NCBI RefSeq assembly: GCF_017114825.1
Contig: NZ_JADEVO010000016.1
Location: forward strand, 1 to 64,000
Source: Pseudomonas gregormendelii
Lineage (GTDB): Bacteria; Pseudomonadota; Gammaproteobacteria; Pseudomonadales; Pseudomonadaceae
DNA: 64,000 nt
Direction of reading: 5' to 3'
A model generated the notes under the pieces. That model saw only the letters and a program-made list of their open reading frames with translations, did not search any database and was not told where the DNA came from. This document shows, one piece after another, positions 45,785 through 55,299 of this stretch. Numbering within the stretch: the stretch's first letter is position 1; each line of letters opens with the position of its first letter. The position numbers were made by a program, and so were the translations under genes.

Positions 45785-47509
45785 ATGGCGAAAATCACCC
45801 TTGCCCAGCTACTGGCAACCACCCTTGAACAGGCCGGCGTCAAGCGCATCTGGGGCCTGACGGGCGACAGCCTCAACGGCCTGACCGAAGCGCTGCGCAC
45901 CATGGACAGTATCGAGTGGATGCACGTGCGCCATGAGGAGGTCGCCGCCTTCGCCGCCGGTGCTGACGCGGCGGTCACTGGCGAACTGGCGGTGTGCGCC
46001 GGCAGTTGCGGGCCGGGTAATCTGCATTTGATCAACGGGTTGTTCGACTGCCACAGGAACCACGTGCCAGTGCTGGCAATTGCCGCCCAGATCCCATCGT
46101 CGGAGGTCGGCCTTAATTACTTTCAGGAAACCCATCCCCAGGAACTGTTCAAGGAGTGCAGCCATTTCGTCGAACTGGTGAGCAACCCGGCGCAGATGCC
46201 CCAGGTGCTGCACCGGGCGATGCGCAGCGCAATCCTCAACCGCGGCGTGGCGGTGGTGGTGATTCCCGGTGACGTGGCGTTGCAGGAAGTTGACGACGCC
46301 TTCAAGCCCTGGCCCGCGCTCGCCCAACCCCGCATCCTGCCGGCGCCCCATGACCTCGATCGACTGGTCGAGCTATTGAGCCAAAGCAAGGCCGTTACCC
46401 TGATGTGCGGAGCCGGCTGCGCGGGCGCCCATGATCAGGTGGTGGCCTTGGCCGACGCCCTTGGCGCGCCAGTGGTGCATGCCTTGCGCGGCAAGGAACA
46501 CGTGGAGTGGGACAACCCGTTCGACGTAGGCATGACCGGCCTGATCGGTTTCAGCTCCGGTTACCACGCCATGCTCAACTGCGACACCCTAGTGATGCTC
46601 GGCACCGACTTTCCCTATCGCCAGTTCTATCCCACCGACGCAACCATCATCCAGATCGACCACGACCCGCAGGCCCTCGGGCGGCGCACGGCCCTGGACC
46701 TGGGCATAGTCGCCGACGTCAGCGAGACGCTCGCGGCCCTGTTGCCACGCCTGCCCTATCGGGCTGATCGAAGCTTCCTGGAGTCATCACTCAAGCACTA
46801 CGCAAAAGCCCGTCAGGGCCTGGATGACCTGGCCCAGCCGTCGGCGCCAGGGCGTCCGATCCACCCGCAGTACCTGACCCGCCTGCTCAGTGAACTGGCG
46901 GATGAAGACGCGATCTTCACGGCTGACGTCGGCACGCCAACGGTGTGGGCTGCACGCTACCTGAAGATGAATGGCCAACGGCGCCTGCTCGGCTCCTTCA
47001 ACCACGGTTCTATGGCCAACGCGATGCCGCAAGCGATCGGCGCACAGGCAGCCTTCCCTGACCGCCAGGTGATTTCCCTGTCGGGTGACGGTGGTTTCAG
47101 CATGCTGATGGGGGATTTCATTTCCCTGGCGCAACTCAGGTTGCCAGTGAAAATCATCGTCTATGACAACGCCTCCCTGGGCTTTGTCGCGATGGAAATG
47201 AAGTCCAGCGGGCTGCTGGATACGGGCACCGACCTGCACAATCCGGATTTCGCGGCGATGGCCAACGCGATGGGCATCCTCGGGATTCGCGTCGAGGCCA
47301 GCGAAGATCTGGACGCGGCATTGCGTCGGGCGCTGGCGCATGACGGGCCGGTACTGGTGGACGTGGTGACCGCAACCCAGGAACTGGCCATGCCGCCGAC
47401 CATCAAACTAGAGCAGGCCAAGGGTTTCAGTTTGTACATGCTCAAGGCGGTGATGAGCGGGCGCGGGGATGAGGTGATCGAGTTGGCGCGGACTAATCTG
47501 TTTCGTTGA
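45785..47509 (+). CDS. poxB: Pyruvate dehydrogenase (quinone), PoxB-like
   Basis: 574 residues, thiamine-diphosphate enzyme with three domains. The TPP-activating Glu is in [18 protein letters not shown], followed by [18 protein letters not shown]. The TPP/Mg motif is [13 protein letters not shown]...YDNASLGFV. Length and N-terminus match PoxB, a peripheral flavoprotein converting pyruvate to acetate and CO2 with electrons going to ubiquinone. An acetolactate synthase-type relative is the main alternative, but the C-terminal membrane-binding region ([20 protein letters not shown]) supports PoxB. GGAGTACCCC precedes the ATG. Confidence 0.9.
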   Translation: MAKITLAQLLATTLEQAGVKRIWGLTGDSLNGLTEALRTMDSIEWMHVRHEEVAAFAAGADAAVTGELAVCAGSCGPGNLHLINGLFDCHRNHVPVLAIAAQIPSSEVGLNYFQETHPQELFKECSHFVELVSNPAQMPQVLHRAMRSAILNRGVAVVVIPGDVALQEVDDAFKPWPALAQPRILPAPHDLDRLVELLSQSKAVTLMCGAGCAGAHDQVVALADALGAPVVHALRGKEHVEWDNPFDVGMTGLIGFSSGYHAMLNCDTLVMLGTDFPYRQFYPTDATIIQIDHDPQALGRRTALDLGIVADVSETLAALLPRLPYRADRSFLESSLKHYAKARQGLDDLAQPSAPGRPIHPQYLTRLLSELADEDAIFTADVGTPTVWAARYLKMNGQRRLLGSFNHGSMANAMPQAIGAQAAFPDRQVISLSGDGGFSMLMGDFISLAQLRLPVKIIVYDNASLGFVAMEMKSSGLLDTGTDLHNPDFAAMANAMGILGIRVEASEDLDAALRRALAHDGPVLVDVVTATQELAMPPTIKLEQAKGFSLYMLKAVMSGRGDEVIELARTNLFR

Positions 47510-47524
47510 GGGCCGGTTACGCCC

Positions 47525-47642
47525 TGTAGGAGCTGGCTTGCCAGCGATGGTCGTAAACGATGACATGGGGCGGCGGGATGAACCGGTAAAGGCCACGAGA
47601 TTAAAAGATCGCAGCCTCGTTTCTCTCGGCAGCTCCTACAGG
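47525..47642. repeat. Two REP-like units between poxB and the VWA gene
   Basis: TGTAGGAGCTGGCTTGCCAG (47525-47544) and an inverted unit ending CGGCAGCTCCTACAGG (47627-47642). The second overlaps the stop of the VWA gene. Confidence 0.65.
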
Positions 47643-48376
47643 GGGACAAGTTCGTCGATGTGGCGGTAGTCGATGGTTAACTCTGCGGCCAATTGCTTCG
47701 CTCGTGCCAAGCGAATCGGGCCGCGCTCTATGTCGATCAGCAGCCCGGGGCACTTGAGCGACGACAGTATCGGCCACTCCTTCAACCGCCCATCGGTGAC
47801 TAGCAATAGCCGCTGTTGCTCGGCGGGCAAGCGCTTTTGCCGCGTAGCTAACCATTGTTCCGCCTCGGACAGTGCTGCCAGCAAAGGTGTGCCGCCTCCG
47901 GCACCCAATTGATCCAGCCAGGCGTGCAAACCGCTGGACGCCTTTAAACCTTGTACCTGCCAGCTCGGGGTCGTACCGCTGGCGGTCAGCAACGCCAGCC
48001 GCGCACGCTGGCGATAGGCGTCATCGAACACCTGCGCGAGCAAACCCTTGGCATCACTCAGTGCCTGGTGGCGACGAGTGGACGCAGAGGCATCGACGAT
48101 CACCAGCCACAGTTCATGGGGCGAGCGAGTGCGTGCCTGAAATTGCAAGTCATCACGCTGGCGCGGTCGCCCATTGAGCAAGGTGCCTGGCCAGTTGACC
48201 GAACCTTCGCGCGTCACCCGCTGCGGGCCTTGCTTGCCGCTGTCGAGATGTCCGGCGCGGGCTTTGGCATTCGCCCCTGCTGCAGATCGAGGGCGAATGC
48301 CTAGGGCTTTTTTGGCCAGCTCGGCACTTCGCGGCGAGCGCCAGTCGGCAGTGCCTGGGCGGGCATTTCGCCCCAT
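47636..48376 (-). CDS. VWA-domain subunit of a ChlD/CobT-type chelatase
   Basis: 246 residues. A basic, probably flexible N-terminal part is followed by a von Willebrand A domain with the MIDAS motif D-x-S-x-S in VIVDASASTRRHQ, a Thr/Gly-rich loop (GAGGGTPLLAAL) and the late Asp in LLVTDGRLKEW. With the adjacent ChlI-like ATPase it resembles a split ChlI/ChlD pair that serves CobN in cobalt insertion into the corrin ring. The start overlaps the ATPase gene by 76 bases in another frame. Confidence 0.82.
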   Translation of the reverse strand: MGRNARPGTADWRSPRSAELAKKALGIRPRSAAGANAKARAGHLDSGKQGPQRVTREGSVNWPGTLLNGRPRQRDDLQFQARTRSPHELWLVIVDASASTRRHQALSDAKGLLAQVFDDAYRQRARLALLTASGTTPSWQVQGLKASSGLHAWLDQLGAGGGTPLLAALSEAEQWLATRQKRLPAEQQRLLLVTDGRLKEWPILSSLKCPGLLIDIERGPIRLARAKQLAAELTIDYRHIDELVPL

Positions 48377-49299
48377 TGGCCCTGCCCTTCCCCTGGCTGC
48401 GAACCCTGGCTTGTGGGTGGCTGGCTGGCTTGCGGCGCGGGTGGTGTGTGTTCGCGCCGACGATGGCGCAAGGCGAACTCGGCAACCGCTTCAATATCTT
48501 CTTCGCCTATCCATTGTGCACCGCGCCAGGCCGCGTGGGCCCGGGCGGCACGCAACCAGACGAGATCAGCGCGCAAGCCATCGACGCCGGCAGCGAAGCA
48601 GCGCTCAGTGATTTTGCCCAAGGCCTGGTCATCCAGAGGAATGCTGGCCAGTACACTCCGGGCCTGCTCACAACGCTCGCGCAAGGCGTGCTGGGCGGCT
48701 TCCCATTCGGCGCAAAACGCCGCGGGATCATGATCAAACGCCAGGCGCCGGCGAATGATTTCGCCGCGTTCGGTGGGTACAGTGTGGCCACCGAGCGCAA
48801 CGTTCAGGCCGAAGCGATCGAGCAACTGCGGACGCAGCTCACCTTCTTCAGGGTTCATGGTGCCGATCAGGACGAATTTCGCCGAATGCCGATGGGAGAT
48901 GCCATCGCGTTCTATCAGGTTGATGCCGCTGGCCGCCACGTCGAGCAACAGGTCCACCAGGTGATCGGGCAGCAGGTTGACTTCATCGACATACAATACG
49001 CCGCCGTCGGCCTTGGCCAGGACGCCTGGCGAAAATCGCGCGCGGCCTTCATTCAGTGCCGCATCAAGATCGAGGGTACCGACCAGGCGCTCTTCTGTCG
49101 CACCCAGCGGCAGCGTGACGAACAGGCCGCTGGCGAGCAGGTCCGCCAGGCCCCGGGCCAGGGTGGACTTGGCCATACCCCGGGGGCCTTCGATCAATAC
49201 GCCGCCGATCTTCGGGTCGATGGCGGTGAGGCACAGGGCGAGCTTCAGATCGTCGGCGCCGACCACGGCGGATAAAGGAAAATGCGGTGTTTCAGTCAT
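48301..49299 (-). CDS. ChlI-like AAA+ ATPase of the cobaltochelatase
   Basis: 332 residues. Walker A-type GPRGMAKSTLARGLA, Walker B GGVLYVDEVNLLPDHLVDLL and the family segments FVLIGTMNPEEGELRPQLLDRFGL (split here: TMNPEEGELRPQLLDRFGL) are typical of Mg-chelatase subunit I. The C-terminus is Pro/Gln/Ser-rich (PPAPQASQPPTSQGSQPG) and acts as a linker. Lies between cobN and the VWA gene; together they form a CobN-ChlI-ChlD-like chelatase rather than CobNST. Lies behind the cobW riboswitch. Confidence 0.88.
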   Translation of the reverse strand: MTETPHFPLSAVVGADDLKLALCLTAIDPKIGGVLIEGPRGMAKSTLARGLADLLASGLFVTLPLGATEERLVGTLDLDAALNEGRARFSPGVLAKADGGVLYVDEVNLLPDHLVDLLLDVAASGINLIERDGISHRHSAKFVLIGTMNPEEGELRPQLLDRFGLNVALGGHTVPTERGEIIRRRLAFDHDPAAFCAEWEAAQHALRERCEQARSVLASIPLDDQALGKITERCFAAGVDGLRADLVWLRAARAHAAWRGAQWIGEEDIEAVAEFALRHRRREHTPPAPQASQPPTSQGSQPGEGQGQWGEMPAQALPTGARREVPSWPKKP

Positions 49300-49324
49300 T
49301 AGTCAGTCTCGGTCATGGTCGCAG

Positions 49325-49351
49325 TATCGCGAGCAGGCTCACTCCTACAGG
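49325..49351. repeat. Single REP-like unit
   Basis: ATCGCGAGCAGGCTCACTCC...CAGGG between chlI and cobN. The unit is of the same family as the pairs elsewhere, here without an inverted partner. Confidence 0.55.
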
Positions 49352-49367
49352 GGGGGTAATTGCAGTC

Positions 49368-52300
49368 TCAAGTATATTCTTCAATGTCCAGCAGCAGATT
49401 CTCCAGCGCCTCCTGGTACTCGCCGGGCTCTTTCCACATGCCGCGCTGCTGCGCCTCGAGCATGCGCTCGGTCATGTCGCGCAGGGCATGGGGATTGTGC
49501 TCGCGCACAAACTCGCGGGTCGCCGGGTCCAGCAGGTAAGCATCGGCGAGCAACGCGTACTGGTGATCGTCAATCAACTGCGTGGTGGCGTCGAAGGCGA
49601 ACAGGTTGTCGACCGTCGCCGCCATTTCGAACGCGCCTTTATAACCGTGGCGCTTCACCCCGTCGATCCACTTGGGATTGGCTGCGCGGGAGCGAATAAC
49701 CCGGTTGAGTTCTTCCTTGAGGGTGCGGATTTTCGGCAGGTCGGGCTGGCTGTGATCGCCGTGATAACTGGCCGCCGCTTCCCCGCTCAGGCTTTCGACG
49801 GCAGCGAGCATACCGCCCTGGAACTGATAGTAGTCGTTGGAATCGAGCAAATCGTGCTCACGGTTGTCCTGGTTTTGCACCACGGCCTGGACCTGACTCA
49901 GGCGCTGGGCGAACTGTTCCCGGGCAGCCGTTCCTTCGTCTGAACCGCCATAGGCGTAGCCGCCCCAGTTGAGGTAAACCTCGGCCAGGTCTTCGCGGCT
50001 CTGCCACAAGCGATCCTCGACCGCGCCCTGCACGCCAGCACCATAGGCCCCCGGTTTCGCCCCGAAAATACGCCACCCGGCCTGGCGGCGCGCAGCCTCC
50101 TGGTCAAGCCCCGCCAGCAACAGGGTTTCCCGCTCGGCACGCACCTTGGCAGCCAGTGGATTGAGGTCGTCGGGCTCGTCGAGTTCGGCAACCGCTTGCA
50201 CGGCGGCATCGAACAGTCGGATCAGATTGGCGAACGCGTCGCGGAAGAACCCGGACACCCGCAACGTGACGTCCACCCGTGGGCGGTCCAGCAGGCTCAC
50301 TGGCAAAATTTCAAAGTCGTCAACCCGCTGGCTGCCGGTGGCCCACACCGGCCGCACGCCCATCAAGGCCATCGCCTGGGCGATATCGTCGCCACCGGTG
50401 CGCATGGTCGCGGTGCCCCAGACCGACAGGCCGATCTGGCGCAGGTGATCGCCGTGGTCTTGCAGATGGCGCTCAAGGATCAGGTTGGCCGACTGGAAGC
50501 CGATGCGCCAGGCGGTGGTAGTCGGCAGGTTGCGTACGTCCACCGAATAGAAGTTGCGGCCCGTGGGCAGCACGTCCAGTCGTCCCCGGCTGGGTGCACC
50601 GCTTGGGCCGGCAGGGACGAAGCGGCCGTTCAACGCATCGAGCAGACCGCGCATCTCTGCCGGGCCGCAAGCGTCCAGGCGGGGGGCGACGGCTTCGCGC
50701 AGGTGGTCGAGGATGGCCGATACTTGCGCCCAGTTCTCACCTTGCGGGAGCGAATACGGTGTGTCAGGCAAATCAAGTTTGGCTGACACTGCGCTCCCAC
50801 AGGTGGTTTGCTCGATCAGTTGCGTGGCGAACAGTTCCAGGCGTTCGCGGGTGTCGCCCGCCGTGCGCCATGTATCATCATTGATGGATTGCAGTTCAAT
50901 GGGACGCGGCCCGGTCCACGGCTCGGCCAATGCACAGTCCAGCGGATCAAAGCCCAATTCGAACGCCTTCGCCAGCGCCCGCAGCACGCTCGACTGGGCA
51001 CCGCGTCCATCGCCACGAGGAATACGCAGCAACGCCAGCAAGGTGTCGATGCGCAGCCGACCGCTCGGCGACTCGCCGAAGATGTGCAGGCCGTCGCGGA
51101 TCTGCGACTCCTTCAGATCACACAGATAAGTATCCAGGCGCGGCAGCCAGATGGCCGCGTCGGCATCACTGTCCAGCTGTTCGTCCAGCTGCAGCTCTCG
51201 GTCGATATGGCTGTCGCGCACCAGTTGCAGGATGTCGCGCTGCAGCTCCCGCGCCCGACGGGGGTCGAGCAGCTGCGCATCGTAGTACTCGTCGGCGAGC
51301 AGTTCCAGGTTGCGCAGCGGGCCATAGGTTTCGGCGCGGGTCAGCGGCGGCATCAGGTGATCGATGATCACGGCCTGGGTGCGCCGCTTGGCTTGGGCGC
51401 CCTCGCCCGGGTCATTGACGATGAAGGGATAGATGTTCGGCAACGGCCCGAGCAGCGCATCCGGCCAGCAATGCTGCGACAGCCCGACACCCTTGCCCGG
51501 AAGCCATTCGAGGTTGCCATGCTTGCCGACGTGAATCACACCGTGGGCACCGTAGGTGTTGCGCAACCAGAAATAGAACGCGAGATAGCCGTGCGGCGGC
51601 ACCAGGTCCGGGTCGTGGTACACCGCGCTAGGGTCAACCTGATACCCCCGAGCCGGTTGAATGCCGACAAAGGTCAGGCCAAAACGCAGGCCGGCGATCA
51701 TCATCCGGCCGCTGCGGAACATCGGATCCTTTTCTGGCGCCCCCCAACGCTGCAGCACGGCCAGCCGGTTGGCCTCAGGCAGCGCGTTGAACATCGCCAG
51801 GTAGTCATCCAGCCCGAGGCTTTGCTGGCATGGACGCTGATCAATAGTGTCGAGGTCATTGCTGACGCCGCCGAGCAGTTGCTGGATCAGCGCGGTGCCG
51901 CTTTCCGGCAGTTGATCCGGCAGCGGATAACCTTCCTGGCGCAGCGCGCGCAGGATATTCAGCGCCGCCGCCGGCGTATCGAGCCCGACTCCATTGCCGA
52001 TGCGACCATCGCGGGTCGGGTAGTTGGCCAGGATCAGCGCAATGCGTTTTTCGCGGTTGGGTACTCGGGCCAGATCGGTCCAACGCCGCGCCAGTTCAGC
52101 GACGAAATCCATTCGTTCGGGCTGCGCGCGGTAGCACACCACGTCCGACTGGCTGCGCTCGCTGCGCCACGCCAGGTCCTTGAAGCTGATCGGTCGGCTG
52201 ATGATCCGCCCGTCCAGTTCCGGCAGCGCAATGTGCATGGCCAGGTCCCGCGGGCCGAGACCCTGGTCGCTGGCTTGCCAACCGGCCTCGTTATCCTGGG

Positions 52301-53177
52301 CGCAAATGGCCTGGATCACCGGAATATTGCGGCGAAACGGCCGGATATGCGGCGCTTCGGGACTCGACTGGGCAAAGCCGGTAGTGTTGAGAATTACCGA
52401 GGCGCTGACTTCGTCCAGCCAGTCCTCGACCACCGCCAGGCAGCCGGGTTCTTTCAGGCTGGCCACGGCAATCGGCAGCGGGTTCAACCCCGCCGGCTGC
52501 AGGCGCTGGCAGAAAATATCGATGAAGGCGGTATTGGCCGCCTGCAGGTGCGAGCGATAAAACAGCACAGCGGCCACGGGCTGTCCGGCCTGCCAGTCGG
52601 CTTGCCAATCGGCTAGTACAGCTGGGCTTCGCTGCGGATGGTAGATCGCCGTGCGCGGCAAAGCCTGCGGCTCCGCCCAGGGGTAGTCGCGTTCCAGCCA
52701 ACGACTGGCCAGGCAGCGAAAGAAATCCAGGGCATTGCCCAGACCGCCCTGGCGTAGAAACTGCCAGAGCCGGTCGCGGTCTTCGGCGCCCACGGTACTG
52801 AGGTCGCTGAGTTCCGGGTCGGGACGGTCATCGCCTGGCACCAGAATCAGTTGCACGCCACGTTCGGACAATTGCACCAGGCGCTCGACGCCATAACGCC
52901 AATAGGCGATGCCGCCGTGCAGCGAGATCAGAATCACCTTGGCATGGCGCAGCACTTCATCGACATACAGGTCGACCGAGGCATGATTCTGCACCTGCAT
53001 CGGGTTGGCCAGGCGCACGCTTGGATAGTCGTCGGGCAACTGTTGCGCGGCTTCGGCGAGCAACGCCAGGCTGGAGTCGCCGCTGCACAGGATCACCAGC
53101 TCCGCAGGGGTCTGTCCAAGATCGGCAATATTGTCATCCGAAACGAAACCGCCGGGCTGGGTCCTGAGCAGGTGCAT
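49368..53177 (-). CDS. cobN: Cobaltochelatase large subunit CobN
   Basis: 1269 residues, normal size. It is the large, corrinoid-binding subunit that inserts Co2+ into hydrogenobyrinic acid a,c-diamide. Conserved segments include GVIHVGKHGNLEWLPGKGVG, GVSNDLDTIDQRPCQQ-type motifs and a C-terminal NPHALRDMTERMLEAQQRGM. Works with the ChlI and VWA subunits encoded just downstream. Starts three bases after the cobW stop, so translation is probably coupled. Under the cobalamin riboswitch upstream of cobW. Confidence 0.96.
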   Translation of the reverse strand: MHLLRTQPGGFVSDDNIADLGQTPAELVILCSGDSSLALLAEAAQQLPDDYPSVRLANPMQVQNHASVDLYVDEVLRHAKVILISLHGGIAYWRYGVERLVQLSERGVQLILVPGDDRPDPELSDLSTVGAEDRDRLWQFLRQGGLGNALDFFRCLASRWLERDYPWAEPQALPRTAIYHPQRSPAVLADWQADWQAGQPVAAVLFYRSHLQAANTAFIDIFCQRLQPAGLNPLPIAVASLKEPGCLAVVEDWLDEVSASVILNTTGFAQSSPEAPHIRPFRRNIPVIQAICAQDNEAGWQASDQGLGPRDLAMHIALPELDGRIISRPISFKDLAWRSERSQSDVVCYRAQPERMDFVAELARRWTDLARVPNREKRIALILANYPTRDGRIGNGVGLDTPAAALNILRALRQEGYPLPDQLPESGTALIQQLLGGVSNDLDTIDQRPCQQSLGLDDYLAMFNALPEANRLAVLQRWGAPEKDPMFRSGRMMIAGLRFGLTFVGIQPARGYQVDPSAVYHDPDLVPPHGYLAFYFWLRNTYGAHGVIHVGKHGNLEWLPGKGVGLSQHCWPDALLGPLPNIYPFIVNDPGEGAQAKRRTQAVIIDHLMPPLTRAETYGPLRNLELLADEYYDAQLLDPRRARELQRDILQLVRDSHIDRELQLDEQLDSDADAAIWLPRLDTYLCDLKESQIRDGLHIFGESPSGRLRIDTLLALLRIPRGDGRGAQSSVLRALAKAFELGFDPLDCALAEPWTGPRPIELQSINDDTWRTAGDTRERLELFATQLIEQTTCGSAVSAKLDLPDTPYSLPQGENWAQVSAILDHLREAVAPRLDACGPAEMRGLLDALNGRFVPAGPSGAPSRGRLDVLPTGRNFYSVDVRNLPTTTAWRIGFQSANLILERHLQDHGDHLRQIGLSVWGTATMRTGGDDIAQAMALMGVRPVWATGSQRVDDFEILPVSLLDRPRVDVTLRVSGFFRDAFANLIRLFDAAVQAVAELDEPDDLNPLAAKVRAERETLLLAGLDQEAARRQAGWRIFGAKPGAYGAGVQGAVEDRLWQSREDLAEVYLNWGGYAYGGSDEGTAAREQFAQRLSQVQAVVQNQDNREHDLLDSNDYYQFQGGMLAAVESLSGEAAASYHGDHSQPDLPKIRTLKEELNRVIRSRAANPKWIDGVKRHGYKGAFEMAATVDNLFAFDATTQLIDDHQYALLADAYLLDPATREFVREHNPHALRDMTERMLEAQQRGMWKEPGEYQEALENLLLDIEEYT

Positions 53178-53180
53178 GGC

Positions 53181-54242
53181 TTATACGCTGAGCGCGGCGC
53201 GCAGTTGTGCTTCGAGTTGCGCGGCGTCCAGCTCCTGGCCGATCAGCACCAGGCGGGTGGTGCGCGCTTCATCGGCGCCCCATTGACGGTCGAAATGCTT
53301 GTCGAAACGCGTGCCCACGCCCTGGATCAGCAGGCGCATCGGTTTGTTCGCAATAGCTGCGAAACCCTTGACCCGCAGGATGCCGTGCTTGACTACGAGT
53401 TGCGTCAGGGCGTCCAGCAGCAGGCTTTCATCCGCCTGGGGCAGTTCGATGGAGATCGAATCGAAGGCGTCGTGATCGTGATCGTCTTCACCTTCGTGGT
53501 GATGATCGTGATGGCTGTGACGGCTGTCGATGTGTTCTTCGGAACCGGCACCCAGGCCAATCAGCACGTCCAGGGGCACACGACCGCTACTGGCTTCGAT
53601 GACCTTGACCGCCGGCGGCAGTTCCTCGGCGACTTCCAGGCGCACCCGGGCCAGGTCTTGCGGGCTGATCAGGTCGGCCTTGTTGAGGATGACCAGGTCG
53701 GCGCTGGCCAACTGGTCGGCGAACAGTTCGTGCAGTGGCGATTCGTGATCCAGGTTCGGGTCGAGTTTGCGCTGGGCGTCAACCTGGTCAGGGAACGCAG
53801 CAAAGGTGCCCGCCGCCACGGCCGGACTGTCGACCACGGTGATCACGGCGTCGACGGTGCAGGCGCTGCGGATTTCCGGCCACTGGAAGGCTTGCACCAG
53901 GGGCTTGGGCAGGGCCAGCCCGGAGGTTTCAATCAGGATGTGGTCGAGGTCGGCGCGACGGGCCACCAACTCGCGCATCACCGGGAAGAACTCTTCCTGG
54001 ACGGTGCAGCACAGGCATCCGTTGGCCAGTTCATAGACGCGGCCGCTGGCTTCTTCTTCAGTGCAACCGATGGAGCACTGCTTGAGGATTTCGCCATCGA
54101 TACCCAGTTCGCCAAATTCGTTGACGATGACCGCGATGCGCCGGCCGTGGGCGTTGTCGAGCATGTGCCGCAGCAAGGTGGTCTTGCCCGAGCCAAGGAA
54201 GCCGGTAACGATGGTGACGGGAAGTTTGGCCAGTGTTTTCAT
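53181..54242 (-). CDS. cobW: CobW-family G3E GTPase (cobalt metallochaperone)
   Basis: 353 residues. Walker A GFLGSGKTTLL, the metal-binding CLCC in ELANGCLCCTVQEEF, G3E motif region DLDHILIETSGLALP and NKAD. A His-rich loop (SRHSHHDHHHEGEDDHDHD, about residues 240-260) can bind metal and is typical of CobW. It delivers cobalt for CobN in a GTP-dependent way. ATG 54242 is the family start; the frame further upstream crosses the riboswitch. First gene of cobW-cobN-chlI-VWA. Confidence 0.94.
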   Translation of the reverse strand: MKTLAKLPVTIVTGFLGSGKTTLLRHMLDNAHGRRIAVIVNEFGELGIDGEILKQCSIGCTEEEASGRVYELANGCLCCTVQEEFFPVMRELVARRADLDHILIETSGLALPKPLVQAFQWPEIRSACTVDAVITVVDSPAVAAGTFAAFPDQVDAQRKLDPNLDHESPLHELFADQLASADLVILNKADLISPQDLARVRLEVAEELPPAVKVIEASSGRVPLDVLIGLGAGSEEHIDSRHSHHDHHHEGEDDHDHDAFDSISIELPQADESLLLDALTQLVVKHGILRVKGFAAIANKPMRLLIQGVGTRFDKHFDRQWGADEARTTRLVLIGQELDAAQLEAQLRAALSV

Positions 54243-54351
54243 CGGATGCCCTTTGGCAAGGTGGCGGGCATACGGGACGACAATCGCTGCGACTGAAGCG
54301 CGCGCGGGAGAGTTCGCCACCGGATCACCCCGCCCGGTTGTAGTGAGAATC

Positions 54352-54545
54352 TGTATCGAGGCAGGTCTCCTGGCTGACGGCGTGCCGGGCATGCAGCCTG
54401 GCATTCGCTGCGCCTTCCCGCGAACCCGTTGTACAGGGCTTGCAGTGGCGTGGCAGCGAACATCACCGTTCACAGTTGCGGGGGCAGCCGCGGCATTGAC
54501 CGCGTTCCCTTCTTAGCTTCGGCCAACGCCGAAGAACCTCGAAAG
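54352..54545 (-). ncRNA. Cobalamin riboswitch upstream of cobW
   Basis: On the minus strand the conserved elements occur in order: AAGGGAACGCGG near 54515, GCCGCGGCTGCCCCCGCAAC (about 54476-54495), GGGAAGG near 54418, and the B12 box AGCCAGGAGACCTGCC (about 54359-54374). The 110-nt stretch to the cobW ATG would hold the expression platform. Adenosylcobalamin binding should reduce cobW-cobN-chlI expression. Boundaries are approximate. Confidence 0.9.
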
Positions 54546-54601
54546 CGCAAGGCTACGCATGGTATCGGGGCGGGTCAATGCTCCTGCGGTAAACGCTATC
54601 C

Positions 54602-54692
54602 CCTGCAGGAGCTGCCGAAGGTTGCGATCAGTTGATTGTGTCTGTCAAACAGCCAGATCAAAAGATCGCAGCCTCCGGCAGCTCCTACCGGG
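54602..54692. repeat. REP-like units between the two cobalamin riboswitches
   Basis: CTGCAGGAGCTGCCGAAGGT (from 54603) faces a unit ending CTCCGGCAGCTCCTACCGGG (about 54673-54692). Confidence 0.6.
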
Positions 54693-54764
54693 GCCAACCC
54701 CCAATTGAGAACCTCTGCCAATTGACGCCAAACCCCGCCTCATGCTCTCCTACGCAACTTGTTA

Positions 54765-54970
54765 CGGGTGCCCTTCACAGGGTGAAACGGGAAACCGGTG
54801 AATCATGTGCTTTACTAGAAGCTCATGTCAGTCCGGTGCTGCCCCCGCAACGGTAAGCGAGCGAAGAGTCAGATCCACTGTGCCAGCAGTACGGCATGGG
54901 AAGGCGACTATTGCAGGTACAGGCGCAAGCCCGCACCCCTCGCGAGCCCGGAGACCGGCCCGCAACGCAT
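54765..54970 (+). ncRNA. Cobalamin riboswitch upstream of cbtB
   Basis: Plus strand: GGGTGCCC near 54766, AACGGGAAACCGGTG near 54786, GTGCTGCCCCCGCAACGGTAA (core about 54836-54856), ATGGGAAGG near 54897 and the B12 box AGCCCGGAGACCGGCC (about 54946-54961). About 130 nt separate it from cbtB. It should lower cobalt uptake when cobalamin is plentiful. It points away from the riboswitch at 54352-54545. Confidence 0.9.
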
Positions 54971-55055
54971 GGCGAACATCAGGTTCGCTGACCAACAAAC
55001 CCGCGGTGGGCGGGCGCTGTTTGAGCTTCGGCGTGCCCGTTCGCAGGAGTTTTCC

Positions 55056-55151
55056 ATGCGCTCCATAACCCCGCTGACAGACCAGAGGGAAGCGCCATGT
55101 CGACCATCAGCACCACCGGTAGCCGTACCACCAGCAGTACCACGACCCTGA
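55056..55151 (+). CDS. Possible upstream ORF overlapping cbtB
   Basis: ATG 55056 is preceded by a better ribosome site (GCAGGAG at 55044-55050) than many genes here and opens a 31-codon frame (MRSITPLTDQREAPCR...) that overlaps the first 18 codons of cbtB in another frame. Its Pro-rich end is a shadow of the cbtB Ser/Thr-rich start, so the product is probably not functional. Its translation could affect cbtB expression. Confidence 0.3.
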   Translation: MRSITPLTDQREAPCRPSAPPVAVPPAVPRP

Positions 55152-55288
55152 CCCAACGCCTGACCGCCGCTGTTTTCGCGTCGATCCTGGGCGCCGGCCT
55201 GGTGTATTTCGCCGGTTTCTCGCACATTGAGGCGGTGCACAACGCGGCGCACGATACCCGTCACAGCTCCGCGTTCCCGTGCCACTGA
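55097..55288 (+). CDS. cbtB: Cobalt transporter subunit CbtB
   Basis: 63 residues, one membrane helix (about 23-42, LTAAVFASILGAGLVYFAGF) and the diagnostic C-terminal H-x3-D-x-RH...FPCH motif (HDTRHSSAFPCH) thought to bind cobalt. AGAGGGA precedes the ATG. Partner of CbtA, 11 bp downstream. Expressed behind a cobalamin riboswitch, the defining context of the CbtAB family. Confidence 0.92.
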   Translation: MSTISTTGSRTTSSTTTLTQRLTAAVFASILGAGLVYFAGFSHIEAVHNAAHDTRHSSAFPCH

Positions 55289-55299
55289 GACCTGCCCAG

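Noticed and set aside
50808..52616. 602-codon plus-strand ORF opposite cobN
   Set aside because: Mirror of the GC-rich cobN codons. Composition is His/Arg/Gln-rich with no motif, and cobN on the other strand is unmistakable.
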